Shown: positions 17,365 through 24,812, counted from the first letter of the stretch. The stretch: 64,000 nucleotides of DNA from Minisyncoccota bacterium (GCA_021734905.1 JAIPIB010000002.1:117884-181883); one strand, 5' to 3'. Program-made: numbers and translations. The notes: generated by a model from the sequence alone, not told the origin.

Positions 17365-19254
17365 ATGTACGTGATTACTGTTGTCCCACTGAAACGTGGC
17401 ATTGGCCTTGATACTCTTTCGTACTTTGGAAGTACTGATTATCCAAAAGGGACAATGCTGACAATTCCAATTCGAAATAACATGGTTTTGGGACTTGTGA
17501 CCGACTCAAAAGAAGTCAGTGCTGCAAAAACAGCCTTACGCGCTGCAACATTTTCACTTCGGAAACTTCCCCCGCAAACACATTCAGCAATACTTGGAAA
17601 AGCATACATAGACACAGCTCGTGAACTTGCAAATTACTATGCCTCTCCACTTGGGGGAATCCTTTACAACCTTCTCGCTCCTGACATTCGAAATGGTGAT
17701 ATTCCGCTTCCACATACGCACCACGTCAATTCTCCTCAAGCACACGCACCACAGGTACTTGCGGCAAAAAAACGTGACCGCTTCCTTACCTATCGTTCAT
17801 TGGTGCGTGAGACATTTGCACACAGCGGCTCAGTGCTCTGTGTTGTTCCTACTTCAACTGAAGCAGACGAGTTGAAAGATGCTCTCCTACAGGGTATCGG
17901 GGATAGGATTATTATGTTCACCAGTGCAATGACCAAAACGCAACTAAAAAAATCCTATGAACTCCTCGAGGATTTCAGCAAGACCAAGCTCATAATTTCT
18001 ACACCATCACACTCCTTGCTTGAACGACATGATATTACAGTTGTCATCATTGAACATTCGCGCTCTCCATATTATAAAGAGCTAAACCGTCCGTATATTG
18101 ATTATAGAGATGCTCTTCGCATCCATGCGAAGCATACGGGAAGAAAACTAATTTTTGCAGACCTCCTTATCCGTGCAGAAGAAGAAGCCTACCGGCGAAA
18201 CGAAACCTATACAACGCTTGGTGAAGAGTGTAAGAGGATAGATCTTCCTGGAAAACTTGAGATTATTGAAATGACAAGAACAGAACCGACATCAATGCCC
18301 TTTCGTTTATTTTCAGAACAGGTCCTTACCGCAATCAATGATGTCAAAAAAAAGAAAGGGAGAATCTTTATGTTCGCAGCACGCCGGGGACTTGCTCCCG
18401 TCGTCGCATGCATGGACTGTGGATACATCTTTAGATCACCAGAAAGCGGTGCTCCCTACTCACTTATTCGCACAACAAAGGATGGTCTCGAGGAGCGGTG
18501 GTTCATCTGTAGTACCTCCGGTGAAAAAATTAAAGCGCAAGATACATGTCCTTCATGCAATTCATGGAAATTGCGAGAACGAGGTATTGGCATTCAACAA
18601 GTATATGATGAGCTCCATAAGGTTTTGCCAGATATCCCAACAATTTTATTTGACCATATTACAGCTCGTACCTACAAAAAAGCCACATTCCTTCGTGACT
18701 CTTTTTATAAAGAAAAAGGTGTCATTCTTCTCGGAACACACATGTCTGTTCCATATCTCACAAATGAAGTCGACCTTTCCATCATCGTAAATATGGACGC
18801 ACTCCTTGCAACGCCAACGTGGCGTCTCGAGGAAGAAAATTTGTCTCTCTTACTCAGACTTCGTGAAGTAACGGTGGGAAACGTCTTCGTTCAGACACGA
18901 TCACCCCTTACCAATGTCCTTCAGTATGCTAAACATGGAACTGTCGAACAATTTTATTCTGAAGAACTAGAACTTCGCAAATCATTCAATTACCCCCCAT
19001 ATGCGACATTTGTTCATTTCACATGGCAAGGGTCCCAAGATGCCGTGAAGAAAATTGAAGACGATCTTATAGAGCTCTTTAAGGAATTTCCACTCTCCCC
19101 ATACCAAAACCCAACCTCAACAGGTCAATCAACAATTATGTACGGACTCATTCGTGTCCCCAATAATGAATGGCCAAACAAAAAAATCGCAGCACTTCTG
19201 AGTCGCGTGCCCCCAACGGTTCGTGTTGTAATCAACCCTGACAAAATCGTCTAA
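17365..19254 (+). CDS. priA: PriA-like primosomal protein with lost helicase motifs
   Basis: Resembles PriA, the replication-restart protein. Family features are an N-terminal DNA-binding part (VVPLKRGIGLDTLSYFG), the zinc-site region (CMDCGY, CPSCNSWKLRERGIG) and the C-terminal ELELRKSFNYPPYATFVHF, a PriA signature. The ATPase motifs are degraded. The usual GVTGSGKTEVY Walker A is absent, with SGSVLCVVPTSTEADELKDA directly following RETFAH. The DEEH box reads IIEHSRSPYYKE, and no GRAGR motif is visible. Only some of the eight zinc cysteines remain. At 629 residues it is shorter than PriA (about 730). It is probably a non-hydrolytic DNA-binding loader. TAGAAT (17353-17358) ends 6 nt before the ATG. 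Confidence 0.85.
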   Translation: MYVITVVPLKRGIGLDTLSYFGSTDYPKGTMLTIPIRNNMVLGLVTDSKEVSAAKTALRAATFSLRKLPPQTHSAILGKAYIDTARELANYYASPLGGILYNLLAPDIRNGDIPLPHTHHVNSPQAHAPQVLAAKKRDRFLTYRSLVRETFAHSGSVLCVVPTSTEADELKDALLQGIGDRIIMFTSAMTKTQLKKSYELLEDFSKTKLIISTPSHSLLERHDITVVIIEHSRSPYYKELNRPYIDYRDALRIHAKHTGRKLIFADLLIRAEEEAYRRNETYTTLGEECKRIDLPGKLEIIEMTRTEPTSMPFRLFSEQVLTAINDVKKKKGRIFMFAARRGLAPVVACMDCGYIFRSPESGAPYSLIRTTKDGLEERWFICSTSGEKIKAQDTCPSCNSWKLRERGIGIQQVYDELHKVLPDIPTILFDHITARTYKKATFLRDSFYKEKGVILLGTHMSVPYLTNEVDLSIIVNMDALLATPTWRLEEENLSLLLRLREVTVGNVFVQTRSPLTNVLQYAKHGTVEQFYSEELELRKSFNYPPYATFVHFTWQGSQDAVKKIEDDLIELFKEFPLSPYQNPTSTGQSTIMYGLIRVPNNEWPNKKIAALLSRVPPTVRVVINPDKIV

Positions 19255-19291
19255 TTTATTTTAATGTAAGAATGCGCTATAGTACGTGAAC

Positions 19292-19834
19292 ATGGCAAAG
19301 TTAGTAAAACAAGAGCATGCAGCACTCCATCAGATAGCTGCGGAAGTTCCTCTCGAGGAAATTTCTTCAAAAAAAATTCAAAAGATACTGAAAGATATGC
19401 GGGCTGCTTTGGATGGATATAATATTGATGGTTTTAATGGTGTTGCAATTGCGGCACCACAAATTGGAATCTCTCTACGTATTTTTCTCGTACACAACTC
19501 AAGTACTCACAAAAAGGAAAAAGGGCTGATCCCAGACCTCATTGCAATCAATCCTCAAATCATCAAGCTATCGAAACGTAAACATATTGTCGGTGAAGGA
19601 TGCCTTTCTGTTGGAGAAAAATATGGCGCTGTGTCACGCTCAACTCACGCAACGATACGAGCGTACGATGAAAATGGGACTCTATATGAACGTGGAGCAG
19701 GTGGGCTCCTTGCGCAAATTTTTCAACATGAAGTTGACCACCTTGATGGAATACTCTTTGTAGATCGAGCAGAAAAAATGTGGCATAAAGATGATCTTGA
19801 AGCGCAAAAATTCAAAGAAGCAGAAAATGAATAA
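19292..19834 (+). CDS. def: Peptide deformylase
   Basis: Metal hydrolase that removes the N-formyl group from nascent proteins. All three motifs are present: GVAIAAPQIG (motif 1), EGCLS (motif 2, Cys metal ligand) and QHEVDHLDG (motif 3, HExxH). ATG 19292 (MAKLVKQEH) is preferred over the GTG at 19286. A TATAGT box (19278-19283) ends 8 nt before the ATG, which fits the leaderless pattern and would leave only 2 nt before the GTG. The 180 residues match the family. It overlaps fmt by 8 bp, the classic def-fmt pair. Confidence 0.97.
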   Translation: MAKLVKQEHAALHQIAAEVPLEEISSKKIQKILKDMRAALDGYNIDGFNGVAIAAPQIGISLRIFLVHNSSTHKKEKGLIPDLIAINPQIIKLSKRKHIVGEGCLSVGEKYGAVSRSTHATIRAYDENGTLYERGAGGLLAQIFQHEVDHLDGILFVDRAEKMWHKDDLEAQKFKEAENE

Positions 19835-20696
19835 TAAAATTAACCCCACCGTCGCATTTTTTGGATCATCTCAGATTTCAGTCTGGGTACTTGAGGAACT
19901 TGAAAAAGAAGGGATTCTTCCTTCCCTCGTTATAACAAATCCCGACACCCGCCAGGGAAGAAAAATGATTCTCACTGAAACACCTGTCGCGCAATGGGCG
20001 CAGCAAAAATCTATTGCAACTTTTAAACCTGCATCACTCCGAAATGAAGAAATTGTGGCAACACTCAAAGCATCTGGATGTGATCTCTTTATTGTTGCTG
20101 CCTATGGCAAAATGATCCCCGAAGAAATTCTCAACATTCCACGATTTAAAACCCTTAATATGCACCCATCACTTCTTCCAAAGCTCCGTGGTGCAAGCCC
20201 TATCAGGTCTGCAATACTTGAGGATGTTCACCCTACTGGGGTCTCTATCATGATTCTCACAAAAGGACTCGATGAAGGACCAATTCTTGCCCAAGAAGAG
20301 ACTCAAATTGAGGATTCAGAATGGCCAATTAAAGGAACAGTACTCGATGAAATACTTGCTCATCAAGGCGGTAAGCTTCTCGCAAAAACTATTCATACAT
20401 GGGTCAGTGGCAATATGCAACCACAAGAACAAAATCATGAAGAAGCAACCTACTCACAGAAAATTACCAAAGAGATGGGAGAAATCGATTTTTCGAACGA
20501 TCCATATAAAAACTTACTCAGGATTCGTGCATTCGATGGTTGGCCGGGGGCGTTCTTTTTTGTCGAGAGAAAAGGAGCTCTTGTACGCATCAAGATTCTT
20601 GATGCTCTGATTCAAGACGGAGTCCTCGTACCCACAAAAATTATACCTGAAGGCAAAAAAGAAATGCTCTACGAAGATTTCCTTCGAAGCCAATAA
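19827..20696 (+). CDS. fmt: Methionyl-tRNA formyltransferase
   Basis: Formylates initiator Met-tRNA using 10-formyl-tetrahydrofolate. The start ATG 19827 (MNNKINPTVAFFGSSQISV) overlaps the end of def. The upstream in-frame start at 19791 would add a charged non-family stretch. The catalytic domain shows NMHPSLLPKLRGASPI (formyl-transfer His and SLLPxxRG) and GVSIMILTKGLDEGPILAQE. The C-terminal OB-like tRNA-binding domain is shortened (RIRAFDGWPGAFFF onward), giving 289 residues against the usual 310-315. Presence of def and fmt shows that formyl-Met initiation is retained. Confidence 0.95.
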   Translation: MNNKINPTVAFFGSSQISVWVLEELEKEGILPSLVITNPDTRQGRKMILTETPVAQWAQQKSIATFKPASLRNEEIVATLKASGCDLFIVAAYGKMIPEEILNIPRFKTLNMHPSLLPKLRGASPIRSAILEDVHPTGVSIMILTKGLDEGPILAQEETQIEDSEWPIKGTVLDEILAHQGGKLLAKTIHTWVSGNMQPQEQNHEEATYSQKITKEMGEIDFSNDPYKNLLRIRAFDGWPGAFFFVERKGALVRIKILDALIQDGVLVPTKIIPEGKKEMLYEDFLRSQ

Positions 20697-20720
20697 AAAT
20701 TGCTATAAAAACATCGAAGT

Positions 20721-21092
20721 CTACTCACTACCTCCAAATCGAAGCATTCTTTTTACAGCCTGACTTCCTCGCTTAAATAAACTCTGCCTCTTACCTTGCG
20801 CTCGTTGCAATTCTCTTCGTAATTCATTTTTAACAGAATCAATTGCTTGTTCAATTTGCTCTTCAGTTGATTCAACGCGAAAGAGTTTGCCACCGTTAAA
20901 TAAGTTGATTTCAGCACGAAATATTTTTCCTGAATGATGTTCAGCTGTTTTTTCTAACTCAACCTCACATCGTGTATCTCCTTGGTTGTCTAATAATTTT
21001 CCAAGCGGAGAAAGTTTTTGTTCAAGTAATTCTTGAAGTTTTGGAGTAATCTCTATGTTAGTCGCCTTCGTATTAATATGAGGAAATGTCAT
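20721..21092 (-). CDS. hpf: Ribosome hibernation promoting factor (short HPF/YfiA type)
   Basis: Binds the 30S decoding region to inactivate ribosomes in stationary phase or stress. The 123 residues show the beta-alpha-beta-beta-beta-alpha plan: INTKATNIEITPKLQELLEQ, then HSGKIFRAEINLFNGGKLFR, then EEQIEQAIDSVKNELRREL. A basic C-terminal tail, KRQSLFKRGSQAVKRMLRF, replaces the dimerising domain of long HPF. It is the first gene of a minus-strand cluster convergent with fmt, 24 bp away. Confidence 0.9.
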   Translation of the reverse strand: MTFPHINTKATNIEITPKLQELLEQKLSPLGKLLDNQGDTRCEVELEKTAEHHSGKIFRAEINLFNGGKLFRVESTEEQIEQAIDSVKNELRRELQRAQGKRQSLFKRGSQAVKRMLRFGGSE

Positions 21093-21130
21093 GCTTATAC
21101 GTTAAAACTTATAACTATCTTCACTTCTTA

Positions 21131-21355
21131 TTATACCACCTCTATGCTAAACATTTTAGATGGAGATCTGTGTCCAGTAAGCATAGTAATCTGAGATGTA
21201 GTGACTGAAAATTCTGCCGCAAGAATCTCTCGTACACGTTTATTGGCCAGGTTTCGCTCTTTTGGTTCCTTAACCTCTATTATAAATGAAGTTGCATCTT
21301 TTTTTATAACGCGTTCTCGGCGCACTCCTGGAGTCACTTGTACATGAACATACAT
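21131..21355 (-). CDS. DUF167 (YggU-like) protein
   Basis: A 74-residue member of the YggU/DUF167 family of unknown function. Typical features are MYVHVQVTPGVRRERVIKKD at the start, VKEPKERNLANKRVREILA in the middle and TSQITMLTGHRSPSKMF near the end, where family members have a G-x-x-S-R-x-K motif. Its ATG lies 5 bp after the end of the glutaredoxin gene, so the two are probably co-transcribed. Confidence 0.88.
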   Translation of the reverse strand: MYVHVQVTPGVRRERVIKKDATSFIIEVKEPKERNLANKRVREILAAEFSVTTSQITMLTGHRSPSKMFSIEVV

Positions 21356-21360
21356 AAATT

Positions 21361-21651
21361 TTATACTGAACAGGTGCCTCCTGTATTCATCGGAGGAATT
21401 TTAGTTTCCACATCTGTAGTTGTGGCTCCATACTTCTCTTCAATATATGAAACAATATCGTCAGATTCATACATCAAGACATCACCGTCTACAAGAAATG
21501 GCACCTGCCTCTTTCCTCCAAGTACCATCAATTCTGCTGCATTATTTTCATCGGCGATATTTTTCTCTTCAAATGAAATCCCCTGCGCATCAAATGTTGT
21601 TATTACCTTTGCACAAAATGGACATCCGGTCTTTACAAAAAGTGTACTCAT
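21361..21651 (-). CDS. grx: Glutaredoxin
   Basis: Small thiol-disulfide oxidoreductase of the thioredoxin fold. The active site is CPFC (residues 10-13, KTGCPFCAKVITTFD). The cis-proline and glutathione-site region is VPFLVDGDVLMYESDDIVSY. The 96 residues include a short C-terminal tail with an extra cysteine (GGTCSV). It could reduce ribonucleotide reductase or metal-site thiols. A TAATGT hexamer ends 9 nt before the ATG. It is followed directly by the DUF167 gene. Confidence 0.93.
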   Translation of the reverse strand: MSTLFVKTGCPFCAKVITTFDAQGISFEEKNIADENNAAELMVLGGKRQVPFLVDGDVLMYESDDIVSYIEEKYGATTTDVETKIPPMNTGGTCSV

Positions 21652-21676
21652 AAAAATTTTACATTACTCAATATTA

Positions 21677-22270
21677 CTAATTGGTATTTTTTCGTTCGTA
21701 CCTCCCCATTAATATTGCAGTTTCAAGAGTCATCCCCTTCGCTGCCTCCTCAACCTCCCGTAACGTTGGTGCTTTCAAAAAATTGAGTGCCCCTGAAAGT
21801 GCATACAACCGGAAAATATACCGATGCTCACGATCAGGAGGACACGCCCCAACATACCCCAAAAGTCCACGAGAATTTAAACCTCCTGTGCCAACAGTTC
21901 CACCTTCTGGAACTATCTTCGTATCAGATGGAATATTGTAAAGAACCCAATGATCAAATGTCTCGATCCCTCGTTCAATCTTCACTGACTCAGGAATATC
22001 TGGATCATCCATGACGAGCACAAACGATTCTGTCCCTTCAGGAACATTATCTATGTGAAGTTCTGGGCTGATGCCTTCACCATCACACGAATACTGTGAT
22101 GGTATAACACCACCATTTGTAAACGCCGCTGCTTGAAGTGTTAATGACATAGAAGATATATTATCTTGAGTAATTTCTGGCGGTGCCTCAGCTTTTTTTG
22201 AAAAGGCAAAGAAAGCTCCCCCGTATACAATGAATGACATTATACCTAACAATAAGAATGCTTGTCTCAT
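21677..22270 (-). CDS. PEBP-family (YbhB/YbcL) protein with membrane anchor
   Basis: Phosphatidylethanolamine-binding-protein fold, exact role unknown in bacteria. An N-terminal membrane helix or signal segment (about residues 4-24, FLLLGIMSFIVYGGAFFAFS) suggests the domain acts outside the cytoplasm. Family signatures are PSQYSCDGEGISPELHI, FVLVMDDPDIP, FDHWVLYNIP and GACPPDREHRYIFRLYAL, with the ligand-pocket DPD and H residues intact. The 197 residues are usual with an anchor. It is the most upstream gene of the cluster that includes grx, DUF167 and hpf. Confidence 0.92.
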   Translation of the reverse strand: MRQAFLLLGIMSFIVYGGAFFAFSKKAEAPPEITQDNISSMSLTLQAAAFTNGGVIPSQYSCDGEGISPELHIDNVPEGTESFVLVMDDPDIPESVKIERGIETFDHWVLYNIPSDTKIVPEGGTVGTGGLNSRGLLGYVGACPPDREHRYIFRLYALSGALNFLKAPTLREVEEAAKGMTLETAILMGRYERKNTN

Positions 22271-22288
22271 TTGTTAATTTTATCATAT

Positions 22289-22316
22289 TTGCACGAAGGC
22301 ATTTTTCCGGTACAAT
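22289..22316 (+). promoter_or_regulatory. Candidate promoter of the tRNA-Asn locus
   Basis: TTGCAC (22289-22294), a 16-nt spacer and TACAAT (22311-22316). No ORF follows. The next features are tRNA fragments, tRNA-Asn and a terminator at 22908-22935, so a noncoding transcript of about 610 nt is predicted. Confidence 0.5.
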
Positions 22317-22471
22317 GCACAAGCTCATCATTCTGGTGTATGGGCTAGACACCTATACAAATACTTCACTCGGAAGGCTAATGAAAGTAAACTTCCATTA
22401 TCTTCCTCGCTCGTATTTGTAGCACAGCGGTAGAATGAGAAATGACTAAATGTCATTTCTCAAGAACAAAA

Positions 22472-22503
22472 ACTACACATTCCGGTGTAGCTCAGCGGTA
22501 GAG
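22472..22503 (+). repeat. 32-bp direct repeat, copy 1 (tRNA-Asn 5' end plus 9 upstream bases)
   Basis: Identical to 22657-22688. It covers ACTACACAT plus the acceptor strand and D-arm of the tRNA, up to GGTAGAG. The rest of a tRNA does not follow here, so this copy is a truncated duplicate. Confidence 0.9.
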
Positions 22504-22530
22504 TGAGGAAGTCTGGGAGACTTGCGCAAG

Positions 22531-22573
22531 AGGTTGTCGATAATTTGAGTTTACGAAAATTATTCTACAACCT
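22531..22573 (+). ncRNA. Two-stem hairpin A (AGGTTGT/ACAACCT outer stem)
   Basis: Outer stem AGGTTGT (22531-22537) with ACAACCT (22567-22573), a 2 by 3 internal loop, and inner stem ATAATTT/AAATTAT. It shares its outer stem, but not its inner stem, with the hairpin at 22823-22861. Confidence 0.5.
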
Positions 22574-22656
22574 GAACAGCTCCTGTAAGGAGGTTGTCTG
22601 TAAGGCAACCGCTTCCTAAAAGAATCAATCACTCGAACACTGTCTATAAAGGAAAG

Positions 22657-22688
22657 ACTACACATTCCGGTGTAGCTCAGCGGTAGAG
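22657..22688 (+). repeat. 32-bp direct repeat, copy 2 (start of intact tRNA-Asn)
   Basis: Same sequence as 22472-22503, offset by 185 bp. Here it continues into the complete tRNA. Confidence 0.9.
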
Positions 22689-22737
22689 CAGTTGCCTGTT
22701 AAGCAATTGGTCGCAGGTTCGAATCCTGCCGCCGGAG
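22666..22737 (+). tRNA. tRNA-Asn (GTT)
   Basis: A complete 72-nt cloverleaf. The acceptor is TCCGGTG with CGCCGGA (one G-U pair). The D-arm is GCTC/GAGC with an AGCGGTA loop. The anticodon stem is GTTGC/GCAAT with loop CTGTTAA, giving anticodon GTT. The T-arm is GCAGG-TTCGAAT-CCTGC and the discriminator is G. No CCA is encoded (next bases CAA). It is the only intact tRNA seen in the window. Confidence 0.96.
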
Positions 22738-22775
22738 CAAATGAAAATAACCCTTTACGGGGTTATTTTCATTTG
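22738..22775 (+). terminator. 16-bp perfect inverted repeat directly after tRNA-Asn
   Basis: CAAATGAAAATAACCC (22738-22753) pairs perfectly with GGGTTATTTTCATTTG (22760-22775) around TTTACG. The A/T-rich outer part makes a bidirectional terminator or processing hairpin plausible. Confidence 0.65.
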
Positions 22776-22785
22776 TGGAGGCGAA

Positions 22786-22861
22786 GTAAGTGACTAAATG
22801 TCACTTACGTCAGGATTCGAAAAGGTTGCCTAGCATTTTCGTTAGAAAATGATGACAACCT
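22786..22861 (+). ncRNA. Second pair of hairpins downstream of tRNA-Asn
   Basis: A 9-bp hairpin (22786-22808), GTAAGTGAC/GTCACTTAC with loop TAAAT, shares the core TGACTAAATGTCA with the hairpin at 22436-22462. A two-stem hairpin (22823-22861) has outer stem AGGTTG/CAACCT and inner stem CATTTTC/GAAAATG. Both mirror structures found upstream of the tRNA, so a repeated structured RNA is possible. Confidence 0.45.
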
Positions 22862-22889
22862 ATATTGCTTGTGTAACAAGAGAAGTTCT

Positions 22890-22903
22890 TGCCGCCGGAG
22901 CCA
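22890..22903 (+). pseudogene. tRNA 3' end fragment with encoded CCA
   Basis: TGCCGCCGGAGC repeats the 3' end of tRNA-Asn (22727-22738), here followed by CA to give an encoded CCA. No anticodon or T-arm precedes it in usable form. Together with the 5' fragment at 22481 it brackets the intact tRNA. Confidence 0.55.
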
Positions 22904-22907
22904 GAGA

Positions 22908-22935
22908 GAAAAGCGCTTTGATTGGCGCTTTTTTC
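22908..22935 (+). terminator. Intrinsic terminator closing the tRNA locus
   Basis: AAAAGCGC/GCGCTTTT stem with an 8-nt loop and a run of six T. It would end the transcript that begins near 22320. Confidence 0.8.
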
Positions 22936-22966
22936 TGTATACCTCAGACGGGATTCGAACCTTTGT

Positions 22967-22995
22967 TTGACTTATTCTCAATAAAGCAGTTAACT
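22967..22995 (+). promoter_or_regulatory. Candidate promoter of the 23052 gene
   Basis: TTGACT, a 17-nt spacer and TTAACT. A Shine-Dalgarno-like GGAG follows at 23039-23042, about 10 nt before the ATG. The -10 is weak. Confidence 0.4.
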
Positions 22996-23051
22996 ATCTG
23001 TCATCACTCAGAATGTTCTGAGAGTTCCCATAATGACTGGAGACCAAGCCC

Positions 23052-23495
23052 ATGGATGCAAACCAAGTTGCAAGAGATAATCACGCACTTTACTACACCA
23101 CTGTTCCGTTGCTTCTATGCAACAAGGAATTCGGTAGGGTCGTCGTAAACGGCATCGATACTCCTTCACAGTACCCATTTGAAGGTAACTACTCAGGATA
23201 TATTCGAATTGACGCTTCTGACGTAAAAAGAAACTGTTCTGACGGCAGTTTCACGGACGAAATCATAGGTGGTCTTCTTGGCAAAGTTGCCCTGAAGTTT
23301 CCTCGCAGTCCTACAGGCGAAGGAATGAATGCTGTAATCATCATCGATCATGAAATCTGGAGGTTCTCGTTCACAATCACGCAATACGAACGTGACGGTG
23401 ATCATGGGTACGAAATAGTAGACGACCCATTGTCCTTACCCGAAGGTGAACATTTGGGACGACTCATCGAACTCAAGGTAACAGTTATTCAATAA
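23052..23495 (+). CDS. Unknown soluble protein
   Basis: 147 residues, family not recognised. No signal peptide or membrane helix is seen. It contains a Gly- and Asp-rich region (FGRVVVNGIDTPSQYPFEGN) and alternating beta-like stretches (NAVIIIDHEIWRFSFTITQY). The acidic C-terminal half ends LGRLIELKVTVIQ. GGAG before the ATG and a private promoter and terminator mark it as a one-gene unit. It has the Shine-Dalgarno style of other isolated small genes here, unlike the leaderless core genes. It lies just downstream of the tRNA-Asn locus, a common site for acquired genes. Confidence 0.6.
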   Translation: MDANQVARDNHALYYTTVPLLLCNKEFGRVVVNGIDTPSQYPFEGNYSGYIRIDASDVKRNCSDGSFTDEIIGGLLGKVALKFPRSPTGEGMNAVIIIDHEIWRFSFTITQYERDGDHGYEIVDDPLSLPEGEHLGRLIELKVTVIQ

Positions 23496-23509
23496 TGCAC
23501 GACCCGCAC

Positions 23510-23553
23510 GAAACACCCGCCACAAGGCGCGTTTCGGCGGGTTGTTTCTTTTT
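23510..23553 (+). terminator. Terminator of the 23052 gene
   Basis: GAAACACCCGCC pairs with GGCGGGTTGTTTC (one bulge), followed by TTTTTATA, 15 nt after the stop codon. Confidence 0.8.
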
Positions 23554-23793
23554 ATACAAGAGCTAGACAGGTTCGAGCATTACATGTTCAGTACCCATTC
23601 AGGATATTTTTGTTTGCTTTATGTCTCCAAAACTATCTCTGGACAGCTTCGAACCGTATTACATGCAATTCAATTCGAACACCGTTCATCAGACGGATCG
23701 AAGAAACCGTTGAACCCTACCCTGAAGATATAGGAATGGCCTATTATTAAAAACCCCTTAACTATAAATCAAAATTAATATATACTAGTGAAC
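23554..23793. other. Intergenic, no gene seen
   Basis: 240 bp with no supported ORF. It contains a partial echo of the upstream gene: CAGTACCCAT followed by TCAGGATAT also occurs, with a 16-bp insertion, inside 23052-23495. This may be a decayed duplicate or chance. Confidence 0.3.
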
Positions 23794-23919
23794 ATGTCAC
23801 GAATAATTGCATTGAGTCCAAAAAAGAACACGGCTACACGACCGTATAAATCAAAGAAACGTTTAGAAGCAAAAAAAGAACTGCTAGCAAAAAAAGCAAA
23901 TCGAAAGGGGAAAAAGTAG
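23794..23919 (+). CDS. Very small basic protein
   Basis: 41 residues beginning MSRIIALSPKKNTATRPYKS and ending in KANRKGKK; more than a third are Lys or Arg. This resembles small basic ribosomal-associated or nucleic-acid-binding proteins, but I cannot name a family. TATACT lies shortly upstream of the ATG, and a hairpin terminator follows 17 nt after the stop, which supports a real transcript. The alternative is a chance ORF in an A-rich region. Confidence 0.5.
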   Translation: MSRIIALSPKKNTATRPYKSKKRLEAKKELLAKKANRKGKK

Positions 23920-23936
23920 ACCAATGGTGGTAAATC

Positions 23937-23975
23937 TACAAAAAATGAGCCTTGTTACAGAGCTCATTTTTTGTA
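23937..23975 (+). terminator. Bidirectional terminator
   Basis: TACAAAAAATGAGC pairs with GCTCATTTTTTGTA (14 bp). The T run on the plus strand suits the small basic ORF. Confidence 0.8.
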
Positions 23976-24155
23976 GCACTAGGCATTAGAATTCAAAGCT
24001 TCTGCCGCGAAGCATAGAAATAGTTGAACCCTGATGCGAAAGCATTAGGGTATTGGCAAAGTGCGCTGAGAAATTTGGACACAATTGCATGGTTCTCTTT
24101 TCTGAAGTCTAAAGATTCAATGACAATGTCTCGCATCAAATAATTATATAGTCTC

Positions 24156-24812
24156 CTACTCTTTAGTTGTTCCTCTTTTACTCTTTTCAGCCAAGTACGC
24201 AGCCACTGCAACTCCTCCATAAATGAGAACACCGAAAATTCCAATTTGTATTGGTGTCGGAGGTACTGCTGGCGCAAAAAATGAGCCTATATAAAAGATT
24301 GTAAGAAAGAAATAGATACCAATAGCCCACTTCCTTGTCCGTATGTTTTCTTCACTTTTAATGAAATACCAGAGACCTACAGTAAGGAATATCACTTCCA
24401 GAAACAACGTTGTGACTGGATAATTCCAAATCCCAAATCCAACTTTGTAACTATTAAAAAATAGCGGTACATCAGGAACATGGACTATCAAATCTAAAAA
24501 CCAGTGAGAAAGAACGGCTATGCCCGTGACCATAGCCCATTTCTTATTAAAAAGTTTGTATACAACAAATGCAGAAAGAAAAGCAATGCTGATACTTGTA
24601 AAAAGTGAATGGGTGTACGGGTAATACTCATAGATTGCTCTAAGAAAAACTGATGATGCTTCAGGGTCAAACGACGCCCGTTCAATCCCAAAAAATATAG
24701 ACACTGCCCACAGCAAATCTACAAACTGTACCCCAAGGAAGATGAGCCATAGTGGAACGTAATTATTCTTTGCTTTCAGGTAGTACCCAAGTGCGTAGTG
24801 TCCTACAAACAT
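24156..24812 (-). CDS. Integral membrane protein (YdjM/DUF457-like)
   Basis: 218 residues with about six membrane helices. It starts MFVGHYALGYYLKAKNNYVP, with an early His in the first helix as in YdjM-like putative membrane metal-dependent hydrolases. Further conserved-looking polar residues lie at FVDLLWA, YYPYTHSLF and VLSHWFLDLIVHVPDVPLF, and these His and Asp residues could bind a metal. The C-terminus is a short basic tail (AEKSKRGTTKE). The function is not established. It stands alone on the minus strand, divergent from the HD hydrolase gene. Confidence 0.75.
   Translation of the reverse strand: MFVGHYALGYYLKAKNNYVPLWLIFLGVQFVDLLWAVSIFFGIERASFDPEASSVFLRAIYEYYPYTHSLFTSISIAFLSAFVVYKLFNKKWAMVTGIAVLSHWFLDLIVHVPDVPLFFNSYKVGFGIWNYPVTTLFLEVIFLTVGLWYFIKSEENIRTRKWAIGIYFFLTIFYIGSFFAPAVPPTPIQIGIFGVLIYGGVAVAAYLAEKSKRGTTKE

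Larger units (their letters stand above)
22271..22665 (+). other. Noncoding leader with tRNA 5' fragments and hairpins
   Basis: No gene is seen here. It holds a degraded tRNA 5' piece (22419-22439, 19 of 21 bases as at 22487-22507), a perfect 11-bp-stem hairpin (22436-22462, loop TAAAT), a second tRNA 5' piece (22481-22507) and a two-stem hairpin (22531-22573). The segment is probably transcribed ahead of tRNA-Asn. Confidence 0.55.

Noticed and set aside
22271..22935. Group I intron or tmRNA in the tRNA locus
   Set aside because: The 5' fragment is cut in the D-arm region rather than the anticodon loop, no intron core or tag reading frame is seen, and a clear D-stem excludes tmRNA.
22946..22966. 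Minus-strand tRNA with T-arm-like GGTTCGAATCCC
   Set aside because: No matching acceptor, D-arm or anticodon stem in the following bases.
23542..23733. 63-residue ORF after the 23052 gene
   Set aside because: Begins inside the terminator stem, lacks translation signals and protein-like composition.
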